The notes under the pieces were generated by a model. The model made no database searches, was not told the DNA's origin, and saw only the letters and a list, made by a program, of their open reading frames with translations. Shown here piece after piece: positions 15,923 through 24,150 of a stretch of 64,000 nucleotides of DNA. Position numbers and translations under genes: made by a program. The stretch's first letter is position 1; each line of letters begins with the position of its first letter. Source of the DNA: Candidatus Gastranaerophilales bacterium. Lineage in GTDB: Bacteria > Cyanobacteriota > Vampirovibrionia > Gastranaerophilales > Gastranaerophilaceae. The stretch covers positions 310,001 to 374,000 of the forward strand of contig CALUVT010000001.1 of assembly GCA_944324345.1 (NCBI GenBank), read 5' to 3'.

Positions 15923-17536
15923 CTAATCTTTATCTACTTTTGCGAGCAACTCGTCGCAGGCGTATATATCAAATTTTGTCTGACTCAGCATCATAGTTTC
16001 TGCAATCAGCAGTGCGGTCGGAACTAATGCTGCAACCAAACTTAAAAATATACCTTGCATATCTCCACCGATTTCAGTCATAAAGTATGAAACGTTCATT
16101 GCAAATTCAATAAATATGATTGCACAAGCAATTGCGAGAGATCTGTTTTTTTCAAAATTAAGCCTTCTAACACCCTCAAGCCCGTAAATTGTAACCCCGT
16201 GGTGTTGATAATCTGAAAATCCGTCCTGTTTAATAACCTGGGATCCTTGAACTTTTTTAGTACAGAAAAACGCATTAACAAAAGAAAAAAATGCAAATAT
16301 AATCAAGAATGTTGCGAGTACTAAAAATACAGGGCTTATTCTCAAACCCGAAATTCTCACCCATCCTGCAGCTTCAGGGAAGCACATAGCAAGAGTGTTT
16401 GAAACTCCATAAGCCAAAAATGGTGCTGTTAATATTCCAACAACAGTTTCTCCGACTGATTTTAGTTGAAGATTAAACATTTTATCTCTAATATATTGGA
16501 GTCTTGAGTTGCTCAAACTGTTTATATATCTTTCAATCCATTGTCTGTAAGATTTAATAACACTTTCGAAATCCTCTCTGTATTCGTATTTGTCAAGTGT
16601 CATAGTCCATTCGGTGCCGTTGCACTTGAAATACCCGCAGCTTATTGCAAGTACTGCCATGATGCCGGCAAAGAAGAATGAAATAAATATCGCAAATGTC
16701 ATGAAATCATTTAAATTCATATAATAAACAAGGTTTACTACATAAATTCCAAGCACAAAGATAAGTGAAAAAATTAACATAAAACTTTGAGCAAGTTTTG
16801 ATGATTTTGACAATTCTTTTTGAATATTGCTTTGAAGATATAAATATATTCCCTGTTTCAAAAGCAGGCAAATACCGTAAATTAATATTGTATAAACTCC
16901 CCAAACTTTGATATTTGTCGGGAGGTGAAGGAAGTTTGCGGATTCTTTTATTTCAAGTCCCATTAGGTAATTAGAAACTCCAAATGCACAAACCATGGCA
17001 CTTAAAAACATTGCTACATGAAGAAACACGCTTGTTTTCGCGTTTGTTGAAAGTTTGTTTTTTAAATCGTTTATATGGAACGCAACCTGTTTAATTATTG
17101 CAACACGTGCATTTTCCAAGTCTTCTTTTTGTTTTTCAAGTTTAACTTTGGTAACTGCGTTAACATCTTTCCCGTACAGACCTTTAATATCTTCTTCTGT
17201 TAAATCCTCTTTCCCGATTGATGTTATAGTTTTTGAGCCTGTATTTTGGTGTTCTTCAAGTAATCTTATGCTAACAAATTCTTCTGAACCTGCGAACATA
17301 AGTTTGCAAACATTTTTTACTTCAACTTTTTTTATCGGTTGTCCTTTAAAAAGTACTTTGTCACTCTGGAATGTGTTCATTATGACGCATTTGTTTTCCG
17401 TTGAGTTGTATTGAACAGTTAATAAAACGTCATATCCCGGATTTATAACTATGTCGCATCCGGGGTTTGTGCCAATGTTTACAACATCTTTCTTAAACAC
17501 TTTTTCTCCGGATAAAGTTGATATTATTACAGCCAT
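15923..17536 (-). CDS. FHA-domain multi-pass membrane protein
   Basis: In this 537-residue protein, residues about 1-90 look like an FHA (phosphothreonine-binding) domain: V-F-K-K-D-V-V-N-I-G-T-N-P-G-C-D-I-V-I-N and later C-V-I-M-N, with the usual S of the G-R-x-x-x-x-D loop replaced. A helical linker follows, then about eight membrane helices in two groups of four, separated by a soluble loop at roughly residues 305-375. No transporter family is recognised. The upstream gene encodes a vWA protein and the downstream one a TonB-like protein, so this is probably the inner-membrane core of their complex (inference). Shine-Dalgarno AGAGG. Confidence 0.7.
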   Translation of the reverse strand: MAVIISTLSGEKVFKKDVVNIGTNPGCDIVINPGYDVLLTVQYNSTENKCVIMNTFQSDKVLFKGQPIKKVEVKNVCKLMFAGSEEFVSIRLLEEHQNTGSKTITSIGKEDLTEEDIKGLYGKDVNAVTKVKLEKQKEDLENARVAIIKQVAFHINDLKNKLSTNAKTSVFLHVAMFLSAMVCAFGVSNYLMGLEIKESANFLHLPTNIKVWGVYTILIYGICLLLKQGIYLYLQSNIQKELSKSSKLAQSFMLIFSLIFVLGIYVVNLVYYMNLNDFMTFAIFISFFFAGIMAVLAISCGYFKCNGTEWTMTLDKYEYREDFESVIKSYRQWIERYINSLSNSRLQYIRDKMFNLQLKSVGETVVGILTAPFLAYGVSNTLAMCFPEAAGWVRISGLRISPVFLVLATFLIIFAFFSFVNAFFCTKKVQGSQVIKQDGFSDYQHHGVTIYGLEGVRRLNFEKNRSLAIACAIIFIEFAMNVSYFMTEIGGDMQGIFLSLVAALVPTALLIAETMMLSQTKFDIYACDELLAKVDKD

Positions 17537-17581
17537 TAATTTACCTCTTTTTTGTTACTTATTAAGAGTTTGTTTTAGTTT

Positions 17582-18256
17582 TTATCTTCCTAATGCGTGA
17601 AGAAATCGTCTTATCGACTTATCAATATTCTGTTCGGGAGAGACAATCAAATGATTTTCTCCTAAAACAGGAGTTAATTTTTCTTTAACAAGATCAAGTT
17701 TTTCGGGATGAGCATCCAAAAACATCATTGATATATCGGGTGCATATTTTTTTACATTTTGAACATTACTTGGTAATATGTCCCAATTAATTTGTTTTTC
17801 AACTGCCCCTTCGTTTTCAAGATCCCCAATTACTACAACAGCAGGGACATAACCATTTTTTTTCATGTTAAGAGCGTGAGAAAATGCTTTTTTCATTCCT
17901 ACGCCATAAGCGGTTCCATAATCTGTTTCATCATATTTTGTAAAAGCATCCATTGATTTGGTTATTGTGCTTCCATTCATTGGAGAACCTTCATATATAA
18001 GATATGCATCCTCTGAAACCCTTAGAATTTTTATTTGATCTTCAGGATCTAAAAGGTTGCAAATTTGTCTTAAAGTTTTTTTCTGTTGAGGCAGACGTTT
18101 TTGGTTTGATGCAGATGAATCTACAACAAATATAACAGCTGCCGGATGAAAATCATCAACCTTAATTTGTTTTAGTCCTGCCCATATAAATTTCAAGGTA
18201 ACAGAAAGTATAAGAATTATTAAACCTAATGTAATTAGTTTTTTATTTAACTTCAT
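17582..18256 (-). CDS. membrane-anchored von Willebrand factor A domain protein
   Basis: This 224-residue protein has an N-terminal helix at about residues 7-27, and the rest is one vWA domain with a complete metal site: D46-x-S48-x-S50 in V-V-D-S-S-A-S, T115 in Y-G-T-A-Y-G and D145 in V-I-G-D-L-E-N-E-G. With a basic N-terminus and one helix, the domain should lie in the periplasm, where it would bind a protein partner through Mg2+ or Mn2+. It is the first gene of the operon, with AGGCGG before the ATG and 45 nt before the FHA gene. vWA-FHA pairing is known from regulated secretion and ATPase systems, but no ATPase is present here. Confidence 0.8.
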   Translation of the reverse strand: MKLNKKLITLGLIILILSVTLKFIWAGLKQIKVDDFHPAAVIFVVDSSASNQKRLPQQKKTLRQICNLLDPEDQIKILRVSEDAYLIYEGSPMNGSTITKSMDAFTKYDETDYGTAYGVGMKKAFSHALNMKKNGYVPAVVVIGDLENEGAVEKQINWDILPSNVQNVKKYAPDISMMFLDAHPEKLDLVKEKLTPVLGENHLIVSPEQNIDKSIRRFLHALGR

Positions 18257-18374
18257 TATTCCGCCTAAACTAAATTAATTCTAAGAGTAATATAGCATAT
18301 ATTTGCCAAAAAGTGAAGAATTTTTTACTGACAACTACACAATAAAGTAATTTTGGGGTTTTTATAAGAATAAA

Positions 18375-18403
18375 GATGGCAGATAAATTCTTTATCTGCC
18401 ATC
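18375..18403 (-). terminator. terminator of the 18449-19294 gene
   Basis: A 13-bp perfect stem (18375-18387 with 18391-18403) closes a TTC loop. On the minus strand it is followed by TTTATTCTTA. It sits 45 nt after the stop of the minus-strand gene, and separates it from the vWA operon. Confidence 0.85.
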
Positions 18404-18448
18404 CAATTTTATATATGATTGTTATATTTTTTTAATGCTTTGAATTCA

Positions 18449-19294
18449 TTAAGCATTTATAGATTTTAGCTTTTTTGCAACTTCATCAAGATTTGCCGCG
18501 TCCATAACTCCGAGTTTACCAGTTTTTGGATGGAAATACACCTGAACTCCATTCTTGCTTAATTCTTCTTTTAATTTTGTAAATGCAACTTTGTCTGTTT
18601 TATTAAGTTGCTCTAGTTCGGTGATTAATTTTTTATCAACTTTTGCTACAGTGTGGGAATTATTCGGTACAGCTCTTGTTGCAGTAGCAGCAGGATTGCC
18701 CCTAAGAACATTTCGAATATCTACCATAAGTCTGTCAAGTGAAGATTGCAAGCGTCTGTTGCTTTGAGTATATTCCATAAGAAATCCATCTCCTCCGGTA
18801 AGTTTAGCTAAATCAACAAGATCCTGTTCTCTGAATTGTATTTCATGTCCGGTTGTTTCTCCGATTTTTAATTTACCTCCCATCATTCCGTTCTGACGAG
18901 ACATTGCCATTGCAACATTTTGTGTATCTACGGGTTTACCTGCATCTAAGAAACCTCTGGTAAAAAGTCTTTCTCCATTTTGTGCTGACACATGATACTT
19001 AATGACACCATCTGCTGCCCCAGGGTTTGTCAAAGAAACAGCCCCTTGACCTACAACTTTGTTACCGTCTCTTAATCTTATCCCCGCAATTGCATAGTTT
19101 GATTTTGCTTTATATGCTACATCTATTTTAGGATTATTGACCCCTTTTAGTACTTCTTGTAATATTTTCCCAGCCTCTTTATCTCTTGCAGTAAGCAAAT
19201 TAAGCTGCGTTTTGTTCAATGTAATTCTTGCGGCTGAACCCTCTGTTTTAGGTATAAATTTAACAATTTTGCTTAATACACTTGGTATTGACAT
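18449..19294 (-). CDS. hypothetical protein
   Basis: This 281-residue protein has no recognised family. The start M-S-I-P-S-V-L-S-K-I at 19294 is chosen because AAAGGGG lies seven bases upstream; an in-frame ATG at 19312 overlaps that Shine-Dalgarno. The middle is Gly/Asn-rich and beta-like (G-I-R-L-R-D-G-N-K-V-V-G-Q-G), followed by a helical part. The C-terminus carries V-Y-F-H-P-K-T-G-K-L-G-V-M-D. No signal peptide is seen. Its upstream region shares a long sequence element with the LysM gene at 44248, suggesting co-regulation. Monocistronic. Confidence 0.65.
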   Translation of the reverse strand: MSIPSVLSKIVKFIPKTEGSAARITLNKTQLNLLTARDKEAGKILQEVLKGVNNPKIDVAYKAKSNYAIAGIRLRDGNKVVGQGAVSLTNPGAADGVIKYHVSAQNGERLFTRGFLDAGKPVDTQNVAMAMSRQNGMMGGKLKIGETTGHEIQFREQDLVDLAKLTGGDGFLMEYTQSNRRLQSSLDRLMVDIRNVLRGNPAATATRAVPNNSHTVAKVDKKLITELEQLNKTDKVAFTKLKEELSKNGVQVYFHPKTGKLGVMDAANLDEVAKKLKSINA

Positions 19295-19379
19295 GATTTT
19301 TCCCCTTTCCATTTCCTTTTAATATTGACTTTTTGTGAAATATAGTTAAGTGATAAGTGATTCCTTTTTGTATTTTTGA

Positions 19380-19410
19380 AAATCGATTTCCCCTTACTCT
19401 TTTATAAAAA
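19380..19410 (-). promoter_or_regulatory. conserved upstream element, copy A (before the 18449-19294 gene)
   Basis: On the minus strand this reads TTTTTATAAAAG, then AGTAA, then GGGGAAATCGATT. Nearly the same block occurs on the plus strand at 44174-44204 before the LysM gene. It ends about 85 nt before the start codon here. It does not look like a housekeeping -35/-10 pair. It may be an alternative-sigma promoter or an activator site. Confidence 0.5.
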
Positions 19411-19445
19411 CTTTAACCATGAAAAAATTGCTAAATTTTACGAAG

Positions 19446-19538
19446 TTTAAAGTATAAATTAGTCAAATATAGAATTTACAATACATTACAGGTTTACAAA
19501 ACTTAATGTACAATACTTTAAAGTACTAAATTAGACAA
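19446..19538 (+). promoter_or_regulatory. direct repeats upstream of the XRE regulator (putative operators)
   Basis: Two near-identical blocks of about 21-22 nt, TTTAAAGTATAAATTAGTCAA (19446-19466, last A shared) and the related 19517-19538, lie 71 nt apart. The second contains the perfect 10-bp palindrome ACTTTAAAGT at 19516-19525. Their position just before an HTH gene suggests autoregulatory operator sites. Confidence 0.4.
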
Positions 19539-19556
19539 TTTAAGAAGTGATTTGTA

Positions 19557-19883
19557 ATGGGTGTAAAACAAGAATTTGGTAAAAAAATTAAGAGAATGCG
19601 TTTAAATCGCGGTCTTACACAAGAAGAACTTGCAGAAGCGGTTGATTTATCGCAGCGAGCAATGAGTGGGATAGAAACAGGTGAAAATTTTGCCTCAGCA
19701 GAAACAATAGATAAACTCGTATCTGCTCTTGATACAACGCTTGAGGAACTTTTTTCAACAAATCATTTGAAAGTGCAAGAAGACTTGCGGCAAGAAATTG
19801 ACGAAAAATTAAATTCAATAAATGACGACAGTGAAAAACTAATTATAGTTTACAATGTTATACAGAGTTTGTTAAAAGAATAA
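19557..19883 (+). CDS. XRE-family HTH transcriptional regulator
   Basis: This 108-residue protein has a Cro/CI-type helix-turn-helix at residues about 6-62: F-G-K-K-I-K-R-M-R, L-T-Q-E-E-L-A-E-A-V, R-A-M-S-G-I-E-T-G. A short helical tail follows (D-S-E-K-L-I-I-V-Y-N-V-I). No ligand domain is present. The target is unknown; repeats in its own upstream region suggest autoregulation. It is convergent with the next gene, ending 9 nt before that gene's stop. No toxin or phage gene is adjacent. Confidence 0.88.
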   Translation: MGVKQEFGKKIKRMRLNRGLTQEELAEAVDLSQRAMSGIETGENFASAETIDKLVSALDTTLEELFSTNHLKVQEDLRQEIDEKLNSINDDSEKLIIVYNVIQSLLKE

Positions 19884-19891
19884 TTTACGGT

Positions 19892-20695
19892 TTAATTGCT
19901 GTATGGGATTGCGTTTATTGGTTCAACAAGTTTAAGTTCAAAAGTTGTTCCATCAGGAATATTTACGTCTTTACCTCTTTGCATTGTCCCTCGTAATCCT
20001 CCACCTAAAGCTCCAATGCCTCCATATATTAACATATTTCTTCCCCAATTGTCGCTGCCCCCAAGTGCAGTAAAGGCTGCTCCAATTAGCATTGAACCTA
20101 AAGCTCCTATAACAACATCCCTTGTCATTTTTTTTGCACGTTCACTTTGTTCTTCAATATAAATTTTTTCTGTGGAAATTTGTATGATATTTCCGTTAGG
20201 CGTTAATATTTCATTGAAGCTAAATTCTACAGCTCCGCTTCCGTACGCGTAACCGGCATTTTGAGCATCAGTTGCTGTCCCATATACAAGACTTCCTGCC
20301 GGTGCAATTAAAATACCATTATAAACAAGGTTTTCTGAAAGAGTAGCAGTAAGTCTGTCATCTTTTTCCAAACTCCCAGAATTAATGCCAGAATCGAAAG
20401 TTACATGAAAAGTGGTTCCTGCAGGTATATATACAACATTTCCCAAAAGAGGTTTTGGTTGCGGCTCGTAGGTGTTATTTATGACTTCTTCCAGAATAAT
20501 AGGGGGTGTATAATTTGTTCTATCCTCGTTATGATTTCTTTTTTTTGTAAAATCATTATCAACAGGTGCTGATTGGACAGGTTGAAATTTCTTTCTGTCA
20601 AATTCAGCCTGAGCTTCATCACTAAAATCGTAAGATGCTATAGCCGGAAGAGTTATTATTTGAAAACATATAAAGAGAGACAAAATCTTTTTCAT
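19892..20695 (-). CDS. secreted protein with VirB10-like beta region and glycine-rich helical hairpin
   Basis: This 267-residue protein has a signal peptide (M-K-K-I-L-S-L-F to P-A-I-A-S). A polar linker leads to a beta-rich part with I-P-A-G-T-T-F-H-V-T-F-D-S and L-I-A-P-A-G-S-L-V-Y-G-T-A. This is similar in style to the C-terminal domain of VirB10/TrbI proteins. A glycine-rich hydrophobic hairpin follows (I-G-A-L-G-S-M-L-I-G-A-A and Y-G-G-I-G-A-L-G-G-G), then a final I-P-D-G-T-T-F-E-L-K-L. Function unknown; an envelope or outer-membrane role is likely. A TATAAT 4-9 nt before the ATG and no Shine-Dalgarno hint at a leaderless mRNA. Confidence 0.6.
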   Translation of the reverse strand: MKKILSLFICFQIITLPAIASYDFSDEAQAEFDRKKFQPVQSAPVDNDFTKKRNHNEDRTNYTPPIILEEVINNTYEPQPKPLLGNVVYIPAGTTFHVTFDSGINSGSLEKDDRLTATLSENLVYNGILIAPAGSLVYGTATDAQNAGYAYGSGAVEFSFNEILTPNGNIIQISTEKIYIEEQSERAKKMTRDVVIGALGSMLIGAAFTALGGSDNWGRNMLIYGGIGALGGGLRGTMQRGKDVNIPDGTTFELKLVEPINAIPYSN

Positions 20696-20717
20696 TATAA
20701 TTATATTATAATAATTC

Positions 20718-20746
20718 TTGAATTATTACAATATCCTTGTTATAAT
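20718..20746 (+). promoter_or_regulatory. plsY promoter
   Basis: TTGAAT (20718-20723), a 17-nt spacer and TATAAT (20741-20746). AAGGAG (20755-20760) follows at once, giving a leader of only about 13 nt before the ATG at 20766. Confidence 0.65.
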
Positions 20747-20765
20747 TCTTGAACAAGGAGAGATT

Positions 20766-21371
20766 ATGGAAAAGTTTTTTGAAATACTGGCAGTAGTTGT
20801 TAGTGCTTATATTATAGGATCAATTCCTACAGGTTATATTATAGTTAAAATTTTTACGGGACAAGATATAAGAACAATAGGTTCAGGATCAACCGGAGCT
20901 ACAAATGTAAAAAGAGTTATGGGTAAAAAATGGTTCTTTATAACCATGATACTTGATGCTATAAAAGGAGCGTTGCCTGTTGTCCTTGCTGCTTTGTTTG
21001 CAAAAACTTATACAGAAATAGGCCTTTTACCTGTTTTAGCAGCTGTTGCAGTTATTTTAGGACATAGTAAGTCTGTATTTCTCAAATTTACAGGCGGGAA
21101 ATCGGTAGCATCGGGAGTTGGAACAATTCTTGCCTTGAACTGGCAGGTTGGTCTTATTATTGCAATAATTTGGGCGGTTATAACATTTTTTACCAGATAC
21201 GTTTCTGTTGGTTCAATGATCGCACTTATTTTGTCACCTTTTATAATGTATGCTTTTAATGCTCCTGTTGCTTATGTTTGGTATTGTGCTTTAGGAGCTC
21301 TTTACATAGTTTATTTACACCGCTCAAATATTCAAAGACTATTAAAAGGCGAAGAAAACAAGGTGAGATAA
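20766..21371 (+). CDS. plsY: glycerol-3-phosphate acyltransferase PlsY
   Basis: This 201-residue inner-membrane enzyme transfers acyl groups from acyl phosphate to glycerol-3-phosphate, the first step of phospholipid synthesis. The three PlsY motifs are visible: G-S-I-P-T-G-Y near residue 18, G-S-G-S-T-G-A-T-N-V near residue 39, and G-H-x-x-x-V-F-L-K-F-T-G-G-K-S-V-A-S-G near residue 100. About five to six membrane helices are present. The start at 20766 follows AAGGAG; an upstream in-frame start would lie within the promoter. A small membrane gene follows after one base. Confidence 0.95.
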   Translation: MEKFFEILAVVVSAYIIGSIPTGYIIVKIFTGQDIRTIGSGSTGATNVKRVMGKKWFFITMILDAIKGALPVVLAALFAKTYTEIGLLPVLAAVAVILGHSKSVFLKFTGGKSVASGVGTILALNWQVGLIIAIIWAVITFFTRYVSVGSMIALILSPFIMYAFNAPVAYVWYCALGALYIVYLHRSNIQRLLKGEENKVR

Positions 21372-21372
21372 A

Positions 21373-21576
21373 ATGGATTTTACAATTATTTTAATAGGTT
21401 TAGCAGTAATTATTGCTCTGTTTATAGTAGGAAAAGTATTTGCAATATTGACAAAAATTTTTATTGTAATTCTTGTTGTTGCAGCTTTAACTGTCGGTTT
21501 TTTTATTTGGAAAAATAACAACGGTGAAGTCTCACAAAAACAAGTGGGATACCATGTTGTGACCGAGCTTTTTTAA
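21373..21576 (+). CDS. small membrane protein downstream of plsY
   Basis: This 67-residue protein has two hydrophobic helices filling residues about 4-48, then a short polar tail. Its ATG lies one base after the plsY stop codon, and AAGGTGAGA at the end of plsY can act as Shine-Dalgarno. No family is recognised. Tight coupling suggests expression with plsY, although no functional link is known. Confidence 0.65.
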   Translation: MDFTIILIGLAVIIALFIVGKVFAILTKIFIVILVVAALTVGFFIWKNNNGEVSQKQVGYHVVTELF

Positions 21577-21595
21577 TCTGTAAAAAATCTATAAA

Positions 21596-23932
21596 TTAAC
21601 CTTTAACCATTTTTCTTAGTACGCTTCTGTTGGTAAAGTTTATATCCTGTACAGGAGTTTCTTCCTTTTGGATTTGGTTTCTTGGTTCTACTTCGTACGT
21701 TTTAATAGGACGTTTACCTGTTAAGCGTTTCATAAAGTTGTAGTAAGATTTTTTTATACCTGTAGCACTATTTTGTTTATTTTCAAGGTCAATAAGCTGG
21801 TCTCGTGTGTGTGTTCCGATAGGAACTCCGACTGATGCCCTTGTTAACCATTCACCGAGTGTCGTATTTGTTAGTGTAATCCAGCTCATTCCAAAAAGTG
21901 ATCCGTTGTATTGACGTCTGAATGTGCTGTTGAATAAATCAATCAAAAGCGTTTGGTAGAAAAGTCTTGAACCTTCTTGTACAAATCTTTCTTTAAATTT
22001 TGTTTGAGCACCTTCAACATCGTTTCCGTTTGACTTTAACATAACCATGTTGTAATTATCTGTCATAAGGAACCATATTGTCGCCGCAAGTGCAGCTGTT
22101 TTAGCGAGATTTGATAATTCGCTGTTTGAAACATTTGACATAGTATCAACATTAAATGCCTTTAAAATGTTGTCACTGACGTAATCTCTAAAGGCTTTTT
22201 GAGAAATTTTGCCATTAGAATATTTTTCGGCTTCACGTCCGATATTTTGCACACTTTTTGCTAACGCTGAAATGTCTTCGACTTTTTTAGGAGGTTTTTT
22301 AGCTCCTTTTGAAAATATCGATTTTACCGCATCATCTACAAACTTGTATGGCATAGTACCGTATTTCCAGATAAATCTAAATGGTGCAAGGAAGAAATCT
22401 ATTGCAGGTTTGATTTTTTTCTCTTTTGCTCCCAAACTTATTGTTCCATCAGGATTTAGTGCCTTAGAAGCTATATTTTTGTATTGGTGAGCAAGTTCTG
22501 TAAACCCGTTTTCTTCCAATACGTTTGTTATGTTATCAAATTTTTCTTTAGAAATTTTAAAATCTTTTATTTCTGTTGCGTCTTTGTATATCTTTTTGAA
22601 AAATCCTGAAAAATCTTTCCAAGCGTTGTCAATTGTATTTATTTTTCGCAAACCTTTGATTGCAAAACCACCAGCAATGATTACACCTATGGCTTTTGCT
22701 ACCGTATTTAGTGATAATAACGGTTTTTGAGGAGCATCTTTATTCTCTTTGTTCCCTGAAGATTTGAATGACATATCAGGTTTAATTTCAGCTTCAGGAG
22801 CGTGGTTTCTTTCATTTTCTGCTCTGGCTTGTTCAGGGGTTAATCTTGTGATGTGTTTCCCGTTTATTACACGAGAGAAAGCTTCCGTAGTTAATGTAGT
22901 CAAAGCTGTCATCAACATTATACCCATTTTGGAATTGTTAATATATTTGTTTAAGGCCCCAAGAGTTACAAGTGTAATATAAGCATTAAACCCTATTCTT
23001 GCCATTTCCTGTTTAAATCTGATTTTTTGTTCTTCAGTAGCTGCTTTAGGATCATCATCCATCATTCTTGATAAGTTGTAAGCATCATTTGCAAGAAAGA
23101 TAGCAGGAGGAATTCCTGATACAATTCTGTTTAATGATCTTTCGTGTTTGGTATCGTAGTTTCCTGTTTTGGGATCAAACATTTTTACTGAACGTTGGAA
23201 GATAGCTGAAGTTATTTCACTTTCAGGTTTCCCTTTAAGTTTATCAGCTGTTTCAAAAAGCCCGCGTAAAGAATTAACTTGAGCATCAATTTTAGAACGT
23301 TGTCTGATTTTTTTGAACATCGGTCTGTTTAAAGTTTTAGCAGACCAATCTTTTAAAGGCTTAATTTTCCCCAACAGTTCCACAGTTCCGTTCAGGATGT
23401 CTGCCGGAAGTATCTTAAACGGGTAAACCAATCCGTCCCATATCAGTTGAGGGACTGTTTTTTTAATAAAAGTTATTTTGTCACCGTCAGTCTGAACCAT
23501 TTTCTTAGCTAATTCAGATTTTGTCAGGTGTTCTAAAAGTTCTTCACCAATTGACGTTTTAATTTCTTGCCCATCAACCTTTCTTGTGATTCCCATATAC
23601 TTTTGGGCGAATTTTTTGAACTCATTGATACTGTATGTTCCAGCCTTTTTATATCCGGGAGCCAAACGTAAAGCAACCCCGACAGCTGCCAAAGTACCAA
23701 CCATTGCCAAGGTTGGAGCAAGTGATGACGGTTTTTTCTTTTCGTCATTTTTTCCGCTAAAAGAAAGACCTTTAAAAGATAAATCCTGGTGTTTATTTTT
23801 TAAAGGTCTCTCGTTTAAATTATTTTTTAAAGACATGAACTCGGAAGAAAGAGGAACATGTTTTGGAGATAGTTCTCCTTTCGGCTTTTTTCGCTGTTTC
23901 ACTGTATCATAAGTTAATTTACCAACAAGCAT
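21596..23932 (-). CDS. large hypothetical membrane protein with N-terminal F-x-G motifs
   Basis: This 778-residue protein has no recognised family. The N-terminus holds the doubled motif D-L-S-F-K-G-L-S-F-S-G-K at about 50-61, then a hydrophobic stretch (L-A-M-V-G-T-L-A-A-V-G-V-A-L). Long basic helical segments alternate with several more hydrophobic helices, for example A-Y-I-T-L-V-T-L-G-A-L, A-I-G-V-I-I-A-G-G-F-A and A-A-L-A-A-T-I-W-F-L. The Shine-Dalgarno is GGAAGGAA. The SF-x-G pattern recurs in other orphan proteins of this window, which suggests a lineage-specific family. Function unknown. Confidence 0.65.
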   Translation of the reverse strand: MLVGKLTYDTVKQRKKPKGELSPKHVPLSSEFMSLKNNLNERPLKNKHQDLSFKGLSFSGKNDEKKKPSSLAPTLAMVGTLAAVGVALRLAPGYKKAGTYSINEFKKFAQKYMGITRKVDGQEIKTSIGEELLEHLTKSELAKKMVQTDGDKITFIKKTVPQLIWDGLVYPFKILPADILNGTVELLGKIKPLKDWSAKTLNRPMFKKIRQRSKIDAQVNSLRGLFETADKLKGKPESEITSAIFQRSVKMFDPKTGNYDTKHERSLNRIVSGIPPAIFLANDAYNLSRMMDDDPKAATEEQKIRFKQEMARIGFNAYITLVTLGALNKYINNSKMGIMLMTALTTLTTEAFSRVINGKHITRLTPEQARAENERNHAPEAEIKPDMSFKSSGNKENKDAPQKPLLSLNTVAKAIGVIIAGGFAIKGLRKINTIDNAWKDFSGFFKKIYKDATEIKDFKISKEKFDNITNVLEENGFTELAHQYKNIASKALNPDGTISLGAKEKKIKPAIDFFLAPFRFIWKYGTMPYKFVDDAVKSIFSKGAKKPPKKVEDISALAKSVQNIGREAEKYSNGKISQKAFRDYVSDNILKAFNVDTMSNVSNSELSNLAKTAALAATIWFLMTDNYNMVMLKSNGNDVEGAQTKFKERFVQEGSRLFYQTLLIDLFNSTFRRQYNGSLFGMSWITLTNTTLGEWLTRASVGVPIGTHTRDQLIDLENKQNSATGIKKSYYNFMKRLTGKRPIKTYEVEPRNQIQKEETPVQDINFTNRSVLRKMVKG

Positions 23933-24150
23933 TTCTTTTCCTTCCCGTCATGTATTCTTACGTGAACAAAAATTTTTGACAAGTGGAAGTATATACAAAA
24001 TTTACAATATTTTATAATTCGTGAAAAAAGCCTCATTATAAACGTTTTAGGTAGTATTTCTATCTCAAAATCTGTGTCATTAGATATTTAAATTTATAAA
24101 TATGTACCGCATTATACATTTTATTTAGTTGAGTTCATAGTCAAATGTTC

